DNA of 64,000 bases from Henricia sp. BOLD:AAB3569 (Eukaryota; Echinodermata; Asteroidea; Spinulosida; Echinasteridae). Of the stretch, positions 11,291 through 22,712 are shown one piece after another; position 1 is the stretch's first letter, and every line of letters begins with the position of its first letter. A model generated the notes under the pieces. The model was not told where the DNA came from. It saw only the letters and a list, made by a program, of their open reading frames with translations, and ran no database searches. A program made the translations under genes and the position numbers. The DNA lies in contig JBBELK010000375.1 of assembly GCA_037783545.1 (NCBI GenBank), positions 1 through 64,000 of the forward strand, written 5' to 3'.

Positions 11291-11520
11291 TAGTTCTAAT
11301 CTCTCGGTCTCGACAGGGCTGGTCTCGTAGTTCTAATCTCTCGGTCTCGACAGGGCTGGTCTCGTAGTTCTAATCTCTCGGTCTCGACAGGGCTGGTCTC
11401 GTAGTTCTAATCTCTCGGTCTCGACAGGGCTGGTCTCGTAGTTCTAATCTCTCGGTCTCGACAGGGCTGGTCTCGGTCTTGAAGGAAAGGTCTCGGTTTC
11501 GGTCTCGGTCTCGGCTGTTA
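11263..11520. repeat. 37-bp minisatellite rich in GGTCTC
   Basis: About five copies of a 37-bp unit containing gtagttctaatctctcggt. They are flanked on both sides by simpler (GGTCTC)n-like runs from which the unit seems to have grown. Confidence 0.85.
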
Positions 11521-11689
11521 AAGTCTCGGGAATTTTCTTCGAGACCCACCGAGACCTCATTAAAAATCAAAAGATTTAATAAAATCCAGTTGAACTCGAT
11601 TCGGTATCACAGCGCCCATACGGACAACTCGACTCGACTCGACTCAAAGACTTCGCGGGGGAGAGCGTGCAACGTATACTTGATGTAAC

Positions 11690-12075
11690 TATACACCGAT
11701 TGGTTCGTAAACTGCAGCAGCGTAGTCGCGAATGGACTGGGAACAAGTCTAATCGACCTCCAGTTACAGACTTGAGAAACCCGTTTCCGTTTTGTACACG
11801 GTCTATGGAGTTTGCTACCAGAATTGGACGTAGAGAGCTGATTGGTCGATCGAAACGCAGGACGACATTAATATTCATGTTACTCCTCCGACTTGTTCTA
11901 TGGCAACTGCGTGATTATATATTACGCGCCATGAATGCATTAATATTGGCGCGAATACAGGTTTCTCAAGTCTCTAAACAGGTACTATTCATAACAACGG
12001 CTGTTGCATGTTGGGGTTATAGACGTCAGACGGACCAAATACGACGGTCTAGAGACTTGACCTCAAGTCTACATG
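11690..12075. repeat. Dispersed repeat, second copy, with internal insertion
   Basis: Matches 8985-9150 at both ends. The middle (about 11766-11973) is extra and has inverted ends CAGACTTGAGAAACC and GGTTTCTCAAGTCTC, suggesting a small MITE inserted here but not in the first copy. Confidence 0.6.
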
Positions 12076-12082
12076 CAACGCT

Positions 12083-13560
12083 GCCCGAAAGTTGAGCCAG
12101 CTCCCCTTGCCAGCAATCCACCGTACCTTATACATTAGACGTTCAGTTACTGGTCAACGTTCTTTTTAGACTGGTTCCAGGACCACATTTTCCACATATG
12201 CACACGAATAATGAGGGCATACCGGTACCGGATCATCGTAAATTTTTTGATTGGCTTTGGCTGAACGATGGCGATGAATGTTTAGAAATAATAAAAACAA
12301 AACAGCGCGAGGCAAAATATTGTTTGTTCCCTTTCGCATACATGTTTCTAATTGTCAATTAACGTGATGTCAAACAATGTTTCTTGTTAGCAAGTGCGCC
12401 CCCAGGTGCACCCCCACGGAAAATCCCGATATATGTTTTTTTATATTGCGTTAAAAATGCAAGAAAAGGTTGAGAGAAAAATATGAAAACGATATTACCT
12501 ATACCTAAAACTGACTTGATGTCTGCTCAGTATGCCCTGATTATACATGCATATCTGCACGCTGAGCGACGTTGGCCTGGCCTGGCCGGGATTTTTTTGA
12601 ATAGGCCACTGGGCACGCCCACTAAAAAGCAGTGCACCCCCTGTGCACCCGCCCCCCTCCCCCACCCCCAGTGAAAAAAAACCTAGCTACGTCGCTGGTG
12701 CCATGTTGTGAGACATTAGGCAGATTGCATAACCAGCCATTGATATGCCGACCATTAAGTCCCACCTTTTGTTTGACCAATGACCAGGGGCGGATCCAGG
12801 ATTTTCCAAAGGGGGAATTAATACATGTTATGTTACATGTGTGACATAGCTACATGCACGGGTCGATGCCCTTCCGAAATAAACTGAACATATCCTGAAA
12901 AGAAACTACGGAATTTTGCCGTTTTTGAACTACACCAAATTCAACTCTGATTTTCCACAATATTGATAAGTAATTGACAAAAGAGAGACTATTTATACAG
13001 GTATGAAACAAAGTTGAACATAAGTATGAAAATTCGAACAGAAATGTTTGTTTTGAGAGTCCAGAGAATGGGACTCAGCGAGCGCGGCGTGCTAGTCTGG
13101 CAAACTACGGTGGATCGCCCCGCGCAGCACGGCAAATATATCCCGAGTGCACACACGGCGGGTTGGTTGGTGTAAGTGTACGTTCGTGAAGAAAAAAAAC
13201 ATGATGCTAACTTTCCCAGAGAAAACGGAAATTCATAATCGGTCGTCCAGGCTGTTCAGTAAAATCGTGATCAGAAAATTGGAGCTATCCCGAGTAGGAA
13301 AAAAGCGAATCGTTTGTGACAAAGTCGTGAAGCTCGCGCGTAGTTGCAACGGCTGGTAAAGCGTATAACCCGTCTTTTGACCGTTTTTGTTAATTTTGCA
13401 CTTCTTAAGTAAATTACGGGATATTTTGATGATTTTTTTTTTCACAACGACCATCAAACAAGTATTATCAATGCTGCTACATCACTAAATCATGTAGACA
13501 GTAGGCCGATGTGTACCTTTAAAGGCAGTATACATCATTGGTAGTCTCGAAAATCAGAAA
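12083..13560. other. No gene recognised; repeat fragments
   Basis: Holds a hAT-like end at 12785 and a fragment of the 190-bp satellite monomer at 12817-12868. The rest shows no exon, RNA or repeat structure that I can support. Confidence 0.4.
12785..12815 (+). mobile_element. hAT-type MITE end (fragment)
   Basis: CAGGGGCGGATCCAGGATTT is the common left terminus of hAT-derived short elements in many animal genomes. Only this end is present; no matching right end was found nearby. Confidence 0.5.
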
Positions 13561-13689
13561 TGTTCACAGATTTACGCCTAACTTACACAATATAAACATG
13601 ATGACCGTAGAAAACTTCCCATGTTTTGTCTGAAGTGCTATAGTCTTTGAGAAATGAGTAAAACAATTAGTTTTCGTCTCATGAGACGA

Positions 13690-13905
13690 AAATTCAATTC
13701 GCCCCAAAACCATTTCGCCCAAGTGCCATTTCGCCCCCAAACCACTTCGCCCGAGTGCCATTTTGCCTCAAATTACTTCGTCCAAACACTACATCGCCCA
13801 AATGCCACTTCGCCCCAAAACCACTTCGTGCACAGGCCGTGGTTCAGCGCGAAATGGTTCAAGGCGAAGTGGTTTTGGGGCGAAATGACTGCAAACCATT
13901 TTTTG
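13690..13905. repeat. Minisatellite of TTCGCCCCAAAACCA-like units
   Basis: Irregular direct repeats of about 15-17 bp built from 'ttcgcccaa' and 'aaaccac' words, ending in an inverted version (aagtggttttggggcgaa) near 13868. Confidence 0.7.
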
Positions 13906-13965
13906 ACTGTTTTCTCAAAAGTTAGACGAAGTACGGAGCTGGTTTTTGCTCAGGTTGGTTTTAAT

Positions 13966-14450
13966 CATGCACGGAAATAGCAGTTCAGAAGCTCGGGGAA
14001 GGAGCCATCGTCCGTCTTTAATTGTATATATGTGACATAGCTACATGCACGGGTCGAAGAAGAATACATATAGTTCGAACCTGTCAATCAAGCCGAGCCC
14101 GCAACGATCGAGTAACGACTGCAGATCTCCGCGTGTCATCTGTCCCGTACGCCATATGGTTCAATGTATACTGTTTCATTGTGCTACTCGATTACTCGCG
14201 ATTAATACATGTTATGTTACATGTGTGACATAGCTACATGCACGGGTCGATGAAGAATACATAGTTCGAACCTGTCAATCAAGCCGAACCCGCAACGATC
14301 GAGTAACGACTGCAGATCTCCGCGTGTCATCTGTCCCGTACGCCATATGGTTCAATGTATACTGTTTCATTGTGCTACTCGATTACTCGCGATTAATACA
14401 TGTTATGTTACATATGTGACCTAGCTACATGCACGGGTCGATGAAGAATT
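13966..14450 (+). repeat. Element with about 190-bp satellite core, two monomers
   Basis: Starts with gcacggaaatagcagttcag, as does the copy at 17465. Then come two tandem copies (14033-14224 and 14224-14413) of a monomer containing ctacatgcacgggtcg, a cgaacctgtcaatcaagccg block and a ctgcagatctccgcgtgtca block. Monomer number differs between loci: one at 17.5 and 20.4 kb, three at 45.4 kb, two at 50.5 kb. Confidence 0.85.
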
Positions 14451-14528
14451 TTGTTCCTCTTCAGCAAAACATGGCACGATTGATTAAATGATATCAAGAT
14501 GACTAACTTGTGCGTTCGGTACGCGTAA

Positions 14529-14837
14529 AGCCCAATTCATACTCGCTCGGCGACCTACATGCGGAACGGATATTGTATCCGCCGCAGTTGCGGCGAGTAG
14601 GGTCAAACAATTCCACAGTGCGCGGTCAGTCCGCATCTGAGCGGACGGGTCGTTTCCACCCGTTTCTATGCGCGCGCTCTGAATTAAAACGCGCATACAA
14701 AGTGCGCCGCAGAGCCCGTTTATACCTGGCGACTAATATGCGCAAAGCGGATTTTTATGATCGCGTAAAAACTCGGCGGCGACTACACTCGGCGAGTATG
14801 CGGCGAGTGAGTTCGGCGGAGAAGTATGAACCTAGCT
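14529..14837. mobile_element. 309-bp MITE with TAA target duplication
   Basis: TAA lies at 14526-14528 and 14838-14840. The ends AGCCCAATTCATACT and AGTATGAACCTAGCT are imperfect inverted repeats. At 17071-17080 the same host repeat runs through a single TAA without the insert, giving the empty site. Rich in CG and GCGGCGAG words; non-coding. Confidence 0.8.
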
Positions 14838-14989
14838 TAACACCGGGCTACTTTTACAGAATTGCGTATTTCCTCAGGGGATTGTAACGCCGCTTAGCAG
14901 AGCGGAAATTGAGATCTCAGGATGGGGCAGGGAGGAAGGGGGACCACCAGTTTAGAGGGGTAGGCCTACTTCATTTTGCCCCTTAAAAA

Positions 14990-15690
14990 AGATGACGGGG
15001 CCCGGGGTGTCGCCGGCCGGCGATCGGCCGACTTTCCTGGAAATGGGGTCGAATTCTTGGCCCGTTTATCGGCCGGTGTCCGGCAGGCACTCGTCCGATG
15101 TCCTGCCTATGTCCCTGCGATACCCCTGCGGTATCCGGCAGGGTGCCGGCCAATTCTTACAGGCCGTACGGCGGCCGGACGGGCATATGTAGTGTGCCTG
15201 TCGAGTGGCCAGCGATCAACGGCCGCGATCTGGCGGCCGTTTGTCAATTTGGGGGTGAGGTATATATAGCGGCGCTCCTCTGACCTTCTTTATTCACTTT
15301 GACCTTTCTCTAGGAGCACTCTACGAGATGAAGAAACAAGAAGACAAAGAAGAAAATGCCGTTAATACCTCCACAGCGCTTGCGGCCACATCCACAGCGA
15401 TTTTGGGCACCTGCGAGCCCCAGTGGCTGGTCGGCCAGACGCCGGCTGGGCGCCGCCAAGTCGGCCGGACACCGGGAGGGGCCCGGCCGGCGTCTGGGCG
15501 GCGCCTGGCCGATATATGGATTGTCTGGGTTGTCCAAATATTGGCCCGGCGCCCGCCCGATGTGTGCATGCCCTGCCGGACATCGGTCAGGCATCGACCG
15601 ATTTAGTGGCGATCAGTTTGCGAAGCGAAACGCCGCACCAGGTTTACAATCCGATTTAAAAGTAACTCGATGCCCGCCCGATGCCCAAAA
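14990..15690. repeat. GC-rich dispersed repeat, inverted relative to 1-1290
   Basis: 15430-15690 is the reverse complement of the start-of-window repeat with its insert removed, and it keeps the intact TTA target at 15663-15665. Between the two homologous ends is a private segment (about 15200-15420) with a tatatagcg TATA-like word near 15263. Open frames on both strands reflect GC richness. Confidence 0.65.
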
Positions 15691-16585
15691 ATGACCCGGC
15701 AGCCGCAAGGAGTCCCGTGGGGCGCCGGCCAAAAATGCCTAAAAATCCGTCGCAAACTACTCGCAAACCCACCGCAAGCTAATTGCGGCCATCTGCTTCG
15801 CGCGGCCATCTGCTAGGTCGACTGGTTTTCAGCCAACATATTACATGTGTTGTACACATATTTATCATGCCTGGGAAGACTTTCTGAGACAGAAGAAACA
15901 GAAGATAGAAGATTATACAGGCCGCCGGCCCGCAGGCCGCACTGTGCGCTGCGCGTTGCGGACCAAACACGCGAGTCAAACTTGGGCAAGTCTACGCCTA
16001 ACCGCGAGTTGAATAATTGGCGGACCGCCAATGATTCGTCTCATGACACGGACAATAATTGTTTTAGGGTCCTAATAAAGTTACGAGTAAATGTGTGAAC
16101 ATTTCTGATTGTTCGAGATTCCCAATACATAATGTAGCGATCAAGGACTTTATCAGTCTTATCAGTCGTGGCGATGCGAATAAAGATGCATAGCGAATTT
16201 TTTGAAAACGTAGTTTAAGTTTTAAAGAATGCTTTTATGTGGTGGCAAGTTAGGTCTTGGAGATGGACTGAAAATGTGTTTTTGCCGACAAATCTTTAAA
16301 TGTTTATTTGTGACCCGATCTGAGAAAAGGTAACATAAGTCGCACAGGATAGGTCGAGTTTTCGCGACCATAGTAAGAAATCTGCGGCAGATCCACGCAG
16401 ATTAAAATACCAAAACAATAAAAATTCCTGGCGGTGCCATACCGCCTGGAATGTCTGTATTTTACGCCTAGAATTTCCATTGTGTTTTGGTATTTCAATG
16501 AGCGCGGTAACTGCAGATTTCTTAGTAAACATCATTTCTTCTTTTTAAACGACCAAACTTCAAGTTGGGATGAGGGAAAAATCGT
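15691..16585. other. No gene recognised
   Basis: Around 16380-16525 there is a loose palindrome (gaaatctgcggcagat..., ...ctgcagatttctta; ccaaaaca/tgttttgg). Nothing else could be supported. Confidence 0.4.
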
Positions 16586-16589
16586 AAGG

Positions 16590-16665
16590 GCCTCATCATT
16601 CGAACCCGAAACCTCTGACTCACCGGGAAGATTCTCTACCAGCTGAGCTATAAGGCACATTGCTA
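16590..16665 (-). repeat. tRNA-derived sequence with both A and B boxes
   Basis: Minus strand: TATAGCTCAGCTGGTAGAGA, then a CCGGTGAGTCAGAGG segment, then GGGTTCGAATGATG. This has the two internal pol III boxes at tRNA spacing, but the acceptor stem does not close, so it is a tRNA-derived repeat rather than a tRNA gene. It resembles the unit amplified at 2720-4290. Confidence 0.65.
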
Positions 16666-16984
16666 TATTTCCTCAGGTTTTCTGTCTGGACCTAATTTTT
16701 CTCTCAGTGTTGCACGCTTTTAGGAGTGCAACTTGGCAAAAGTTGTTTTGGTTAGTACTTAAATTGACCAGTTGTGCACCCATGTTTTATTTTTCTTCAT
16801 ATTGAATCACATACATTGTCATAACTAAGCTGATTAAAATTAAGTTAATTCTGTTGTAAAGATTATCACGTTAAGTGAGCTGAGAACTTGCGAGAAAATC
16901 CATGTACACGTAATTCTGCAACGTTGCCGGAAATGTCGGTAGGAACGGATAGTCAATGAAGAACAAACAACAATTCAAATTTTT

Positions 16985-17235
16985 GGAAAGCATAGAATTT
17001 TGTTCCTCTTCAGCAAAACATGGCACAATTGATTAAATTATATCAAGATGACTAACTTGTGCGTTCGGTACGCGTAACACCCGCCTACTTTTACAGATTT
17101 GCGTATTTCCTCAGGGGATTGTAACGCCGCTTAGCAGAGCGGAAATTGAGATCTCAGGATGGGGCAGAGAGTGAGGGGGACCACCAGTTTAGAGGGGTAG
17201 GCCTACTTCATTTTGCCCCGTAAAGAAGATTTTTA
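16985..17235 (+). repeat. Dispersed repeat carrying the empty TAA site
   Basis: Matches 14445-14990 except that the 309-bp MITE is absent here. Shared landmarks are gttcctcttcagcaaaacat and the block ending at the ggggtaggcctacttcattt word. Confidence 0.75.
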
Positions 17236-17465
17236 GACACGTACATGTATTTTTAAAGATGATTTTGTACAGTCTGTGCGTTTTGGGTGTGGCACCTCAA
17301 ACAAAATCCAAGTGCACAAACAACGCTAAAACGTGTCTCGTAACGCCATCCACTCATGCACGTGACAGCTTGTAGCCACTCACGCTGCGGTTGTTATCAA
17401 GCAAATATGGCGCAAACCACGGTCATTAGTAACCCCCTCCCAAGGTTCTATCGCCGTAGGAAAGC

Positions 17466-18016
17466 ACGGAAATAGCAGTTCAGAGGCTCGGGGAAGGAGC
17501 CTTTAATTGTATAGATGTGACATAGCTACATGCACGGGTCGTGGAAGAAGGATACATATAGTTCGACCCTGTCAATCAAGCCGAACCAGCAACGATCGAG
17601 TAACGACTGCAGATCTCCGCGTGTCATCTGTCCCGTACGCCATATGGTTCAATGTATACTGTTTCATTGTGCTACTCGATTACTCGCGATTAATACATGT
17701 TATGTTACATATGTGACCTAGCTACATGCACGGGTCGATGAAGAATACATAGTTCGAACCTGTCAATCAAGCCGAACCCGCCGACCAATCACAACGGAGC
17801 TAGCAGACAGCGCCTACATAGGTCAAAGTGCGTTGCCTCACAACGACATCACACGATTTTCTGAACATACAGTTTGTACAGTGTTGTATGCGGTGATCCG
17901 GGTGAATTTTTGGTTTTAAGGCCAGGCGATTCGCTGTTCAAAGGTACGAAAGCACGTAATTCATGAAATATTGCGCCCTCGTGCACGCAACAGCTCGTAT
18001 GGACATTACATGTATA
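17466..18016 (+). repeat. Satellite-core element, one monomer plus tail
   Basis: One 190-bp monomer (17516-17708) is followed by the conserved tail that runs from cgaacctgtcaatcaagccg through accaatcacaacggagctag to the caacagctcgtatggacatt word near 17990. The tail also occurs inverted at 37420-37615. Confidence 0.75.
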
Positions 18017-18346
18017 GTTGAAGTAAAATGATTCTGGTGATTTCCTGACGGCAGCGGTAATAATGGCAACAGCGCCATGATCTATATGGAATGGCGCTAT
18101 ATAAAAACCTGCTATTATTATTATTATTATACATTATTATAATGTTATAGCATTGCCACTGCCGTGGCGTTTTATCAGCGGTGTTATATTAATTTCATTA
18201 AAGGCATAGGCTTTTTGACAATCACCCAATCTACAATTTTAACAAAGCGCAGCTTAGGTATTGGTCCCGATTATGGTGTCGTCATTTTTTATTATGTATA
18301 ATTTTATTATAATTTAAAGTGGGATTTAAATAAGGGGGTCACTTAA

Positions 18347-18467
18347 AGGCAGAGGCTCGTCAATGCGTGGGTGAGGCCAAATTCGTGCCACGAAATATGC
18401 AGCTCCATAGCAAAGGCATGGAACTGCGTATTTCGTAGCACGAATTTGGCCTCACGCGCGCAATGAC
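18347..18467. mobile_element. AGGC hairpin MITE copy 1
   Basis: Left TTAA at 18343-18346. The right end is truncated in an A/T run. Central stem about tggccaaattcgtgc. Confidence 0.75.
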
Positions 18468-18604
18468 GATTTTTTTAAAATCGAAATGTGACATTTTCAA
18501 TATAGGCCTAAAGCAGTTTTTGGCTCAAAAACGCAAACAGATATTAATTTATTCATAATAATTTTATTATAATTTAAAGTGGGATTTACATAAGGGGGTC
18601 ACTT

Positions 18605-18735
18605 AAAGGCACAGACTCGTCAGCAATGCGCGCGCGCCAAATTCGTGTTACGAAATACGCAGCTCCATAGCAAACGCATAGAGCTGCGTATTTCGTGGTA
18701 CGAATTTGGCGCGCGCGCATTGTTGACAAGCCTCA
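18605..18735. mobile_element. AGGC hairpin MITE copy 2
   Basis: Left end in TTAA. The GCGCGCGC-flanked variant; the right end is altered to gacaagcctcag. Confidence 0.7.
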
Positions 18736-18876
18736 GTTTTTTTGGAAATGAGTCCCATTGCGGACTCCGTATTGTTAACCCTACAGCAGTTACCTGCAGT
18801 TCGCGCTGGAGGGGTGCTGAGGGCGGCCCTGATAAGTGCAAGATATACACTGTTTTGCCTGATGGGGTGGAGGGTG

Positions 18877-18982
18877 GCCAAATTCTTGCCACGAAATACG
18901 CAGCTCCATGCCTTTGCTATGGAGCTGCGTATTTCGTGGCACGAATTTGGCGCGCACGCATTGCTGACAAGCCTTTGCCTCT
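18877..18982. mobile_element. AGGC hairpin MITE copy 3
   Basis: Stem intact, but the left end is lost: it joins ggagggtggcc directly to the stem. The right end runs into gacaagcctttgcct. Confidence 0.65.
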
Positions 18983-19438
18983 AACTTTATAATTTTGCCA
19001 ACAAAATATGAATTGCAGCATATATGGAAAGCAAAAAATGGGGGGTGGGGGAATTTACATCTTTTCCCCCCACCACACACTTTTGAAAGCAGGGGTGTGT
19101 GGGGGAGGGGGTGCATCAGCCCCCCTTGCCCAAACCCTCCCCCCCCCCCCCCACACCCCCCCCCCGTCTCCTACGCCTATGCCTGCTGAATTTAACCAGC
19201 TGTAGAACCTGCAGTATGGACTTTATCGATTTAAATTATGAGCGAAATTTGTTAGATTTTGAGCGAAAGTTTCAAAATCTCACACTTGCATTTACAAGTT
19301 CGCACCAGTATATTGGATCGTTCTCGTTATATTTGTGTAGTAGCAAAAGATAAAGATGGTGTTCGATTCATGAGGCCACATATTCCGAATATGCTGAGGG
19401 TAATCGTTCTCTAAAGTCCGGTAATTATTTTTTTTAAA

Positions 19439-19703
19439 TACATCATCTGCACCAATCCTTGCGTGGCTGGGAGCCAATGACAGGAAGGAAGAAGGAACCT
19501 TCGTCTGGTCAGACGGGTCACCTTGGGACTACGAGGCCTGGGGTACGCGTACTCGTAACGAACCAGAAGGCGGAGTCTGCGAAGCTTGTGTAGTGATGTA
19601 CGTGGATGACACGGAGCCTTGGTTCGACGCAGTTTGCGGCAGGGAATTGACCTACATTTGCAGCCTGGACGCAACTTATCAGAGGTCCGTCTATCATGCA
19701 TAG
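19439..19703 (+). pseudogene. C-type lectin 3' fragment (open)
   Basis: Corresponds to the last half of the lectin domain of the genes at 53468 and 58268, starting abruptly at the acatcatctgcacc position. It reads open through WLGAND, a GTFVW block, a Ca-loop EPE (EPD in the full genes), a WFD motif and the ending YICSLDATY. The normal stop is changed to CAG, so translation would run on to a TAG at 19701. Signal peptide and first half of the domain are missing, so it is a gene relic. It is duplicated together with its unit (compare 49444). Confidence 0.8.
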
Positions 19704-20088
19704 TCAACGAATGACGGTTCTCCTCACTCTCTGCTCTTTCACCGCCCCCATTCCCCGTCCTCGATCTCTAGCGGACAACATCATATAGGAGAGACATCTC
19801 GCTTACATTCTCTTACAGGCATGAATTTATGAACAGCCAAATGACTGGCGAACCACATTGAGTTTGCCCGGATGGTTTTATCATCAACAAACTACATTGT
19901 ACTCATGAATATGAGGACTTCAGTGTTTAACTGATTTGTCTACATTGCTCTAAGTAAATCGGGAAATTTCGAAATAAAAAAGCCCGGTCCACAAATTAAA
20001 TTAATATCTGTTTGCGTTTTTGAGCCAAAAACTGCTTTAGGCCTATATTGAAAATGTCACATTTCGATTTAAAAAAAATTGATTTTAA

Positions 20089-20221
20089 AGGCACAGGCTC
20101 GTCAATGCGCGCGTGAGGCCAAATTCGTGCTACGAAATACGCAGCTCCATGCCTTTGCTATGGAGCTGCATATTTCGTGGCACGAATTTGGCCTCACGCG
20201 CGCATTGACGAGCCTCTGCCT
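20089..20221. mobile_element. AGGC hairpin MITE copy 4 (complete)
   Basis: TTAA at 20085-20088 and 20222-20225. Ends AGGCACAGGCTCGTCA and TGACGAGCCTCTGCCT; 133 bp. Confidence 0.85.
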
Positions 20222-20344
20222 TTAAGTGACCCCCTTATTTAAATCCCACTTTAAATGATTATAATACAATTATACATAATAACAAATGACGACACCATAA
20301 TCGGGACCAAGATCTAAGCTGCGCTTTGTTAAAATTGTAGATTG

Positions 20345-20885
20345 GGTGATTGTCAAAAAGAAAAGAAAAAAAAGTGAGGTATGTTGACGTCGTCAGAAGT
20401 CACAAAAATAAGACTGTACACAGAAGAATACATAGTTCGAACCTGTCAATCAAGCCGAACCCGCAACGATCGAGTAACGACTGCAGATCTCCGCGTGTCA
20501 TCTGTCGCGTACGCCATATGGTTCAATGCATACTGTTTCATTGTGCTACTCGGTTACTCGCGATTAATACATGTTATGTTACATATGTGACCTAGCTACA
20601 TGCACGGGTCGAAGGAGAATATATAGTTCGAACCTGTCAATCAAGCCGAACCCGCCGACCAATCACAACGGAGCTAGCAGACAGCGCCTACATAGGTCAA
20701 AGTGCATTGCCTCATAACGACATCACGCGATTTTCTGTACATACAGTTTGTACAGTGTTGTATGCGGTGATCCGGGTGAATTTTTGGTTTAAAGGCCAGG
20801 CGATTCGCTGTTCAAAGGTACGAAAGCACGTAATTCGTGAAATATTGCGCCCTCGTGCACGCAACAGCTCGTATGGACATACATG
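20345..20885 (+). repeat. Satellite-core element, one monomer plus tail
   Basis: Follows the gattgggtgattgtcaaaaa leader shared with 45220 and 50340. One monomer (about 20410-20600), then the conserved tail to about 20880. Confidence 0.75.
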
Positions 20886-20959
20886 TATACATTATTAAAA
20901 TGTTATAGCATTGCCACTGCCGTGGCGTTTTATCAGCGGTGTTATATTAATTTCGTTAA

Positions 20960-21094
20960 AGGCATAGGCTCGTCAGCAATGCGCGCGCGCCAAATTCTTG
21001 CCACGAAATACGCAGCTCTATGCCTTTGCTATGGAGCTGCGTATTTCGTGGCACGAATTTGGCGCGCACGCATTGCTGACAAGCCTTTGCCTCT
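20960..21094. mobile_element. AGGC hairpin MITE copy 5
   Basis: Left TTAA at 20956-20959, ggcataggctcgtcagcaat start; the right end reads gctgacaagcctttgcct. Paired with the copy at 50950. Confidence 0.75.
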
Positions 21095-21284
21095 AACTTT
21101 ATAATTTTGCCAACAAAATATGAATTGCAGCATATATGGAAAGCAAAAAAGTGGGGGGGCGGGGGAAGTTGACATCTTTGCCCCCCAACACACACTTTTG
21201 AAAGTAGGGGTGCGTGTGTATTTGCCTCCACATTCAAACTGTGGACCTTTAACGAACGTGGACCGTCCACGGTTGTAAAACTGT

Positions 21285-21452
21285 GTTTCTCAAACCTATA
21301 TAGGTTTGAGAACCAATTAACCCTAACCCTAACCCTAACCCTAATTATTATTGGTTCTCAAACCTATATAGTTGGTTCTCAAACCTATATAGGTTTGAGA
21401 ACCAACTATAATTATTATTGGTTCTCAAACCTCTAGGTTTGAGAACCATTTA
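21285..21452. repeat. Palindrome array with CCCTAA telomere-like tract
   Basis: Several copies of the palindrome built on CAAACCTATATAGGTTTG, extended by ggttct/agaacc, are spaced by short A/T-rich linkers. Four perfect CCCTAA repeats (21321-21344) sit in one linker. The homologous array at 51286-51640 has more palindromes and no CCCTAA tract. Confidence 0.85.
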
Positions 21453-21889
21453 GGTTAAATTTTATCTCTCTAGCTTTAGGTAAACAAAGTTGGTAAAACT
21501 TAAGGCTATGCATGGTGGAAATCAACGTGTGTATGGGTTTACGGTAGCACCATGTGAATCTCATTTGTATATGTGTGGTTCTGAAAAGAACCGGTGAGTG
21601 TGAACTCAACGTTTCGAACAGCGTGCTCTGTTCGTCTTCAGCCTCGTTTGTCATCGAATTCCATGATGCCTTGAGAACGTCGATAAGGTTTATGGACACG
21701 CGTCGCTTTGGAGAAAAAAAAGCGGTATGGATGGAGGGAATTTGAAGAGAAACGACGCACTCGTCGCACTGAAAACCGAATTGCCTCCATTCTGTTTTCC
21801 CCCAAGTCTCACTAGTTTGTCAATCTGGATTACGGCCTTTGCACTGAACATAAAGTACACTAAACGATTTAACAAACGAGTGTCTTCAA

Positions 21890-22712
21890 GCTATGGATCA
21901 CGGGAAAATGACCGGAACAGTTTTCCTAGATTTCAGTAAGGCATTTGACTGCGTTGACCATAAAATTCTTTTAGAAAAACTAGAAAAGCTGAACATGTCG
22001 ATTTCAGTAATAAAATACATGTAGTTTAAGTCCTATCTTAGTGATCGCAGTCAAACCGTTAATATTAGTAAACATATATCAAAATCCTTGCCTATAAGTG
22101 TCGGTGTACCACAAGGATCAATTCTGGGTCCATTATTGTTTCTTATATATACATATGACCTGCCTCTTTATGTATCCGATAAGTTATATACGTATGCCGA
22201 TGACTCTACACTAACTTGCAGTTCCGAAAGCATTGTCAAAATTGAAACTAGCCTTAACAAGTCATTAGACCTATGTCTTCTTTGAGCTCATTCAAATCGG
22301 CACTTCGCCAAACATACACATAATATTCACATGATCAACTTCAAGTGAGAAATGCTAATTCACGGAGTCGTATGACTTGGTCGCCATAAAATCAAACTTT
22401 AATTTTGGAGCCGGAGGGGAATTTTCCCATTTGTTTTGTTTGTCTCTTAAACAGTTTTTATGCGGGTTTTTCGCCCTTCCCCTAATTAGCGTAAATTTTA
22501 GTGTCACGTGCATGTATAATAATTACTTGTGATGTTGTTCTTCTGTAACCGTTAGTTGTTTGATGTTGTAGCAGTTTGTTTGTGATTGTGAAGTTGTTCA
22601 ATTTAGTATATTGTTCTGTTTGCAGGGCCCCAATGAAAACCCGTTTTTGTAAACTGTTTGGGCACACCCTGGGTAAATAAATGGAATAAATAAATAAGTA
22701 AATAAATAAATA
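21890..22712 (+). pseudogene. Non-LTR retrotransposon relic: RT piece joined to 3' end (copy A)
   Basis: The frame encodes FLDFSKAFDCVDHKILLEKL, a GVPQGS block and a YADDSTL block, which are motifs of non-LTR (CR1/Jockey-like) reverse transcriptase. An in-frame stop lies at about 22022. Right after the YADD region the sequence jumps to a short C-terminal-like end (SSLSSFKSALRQTYT) with stop at 22321, then a 3' region ending in (TAAA)n at 22675-22712, so several hundred bp of ORF are missing. The 5' part is also absent. It cannot encode active enzyme. Confidence 0.8.

Noticed and set aside
16590..16665. Functional tRNA gene
   Set aside because: A and B boxes are present but the acceptor stem does not pair and it resembles the amplified repeat.
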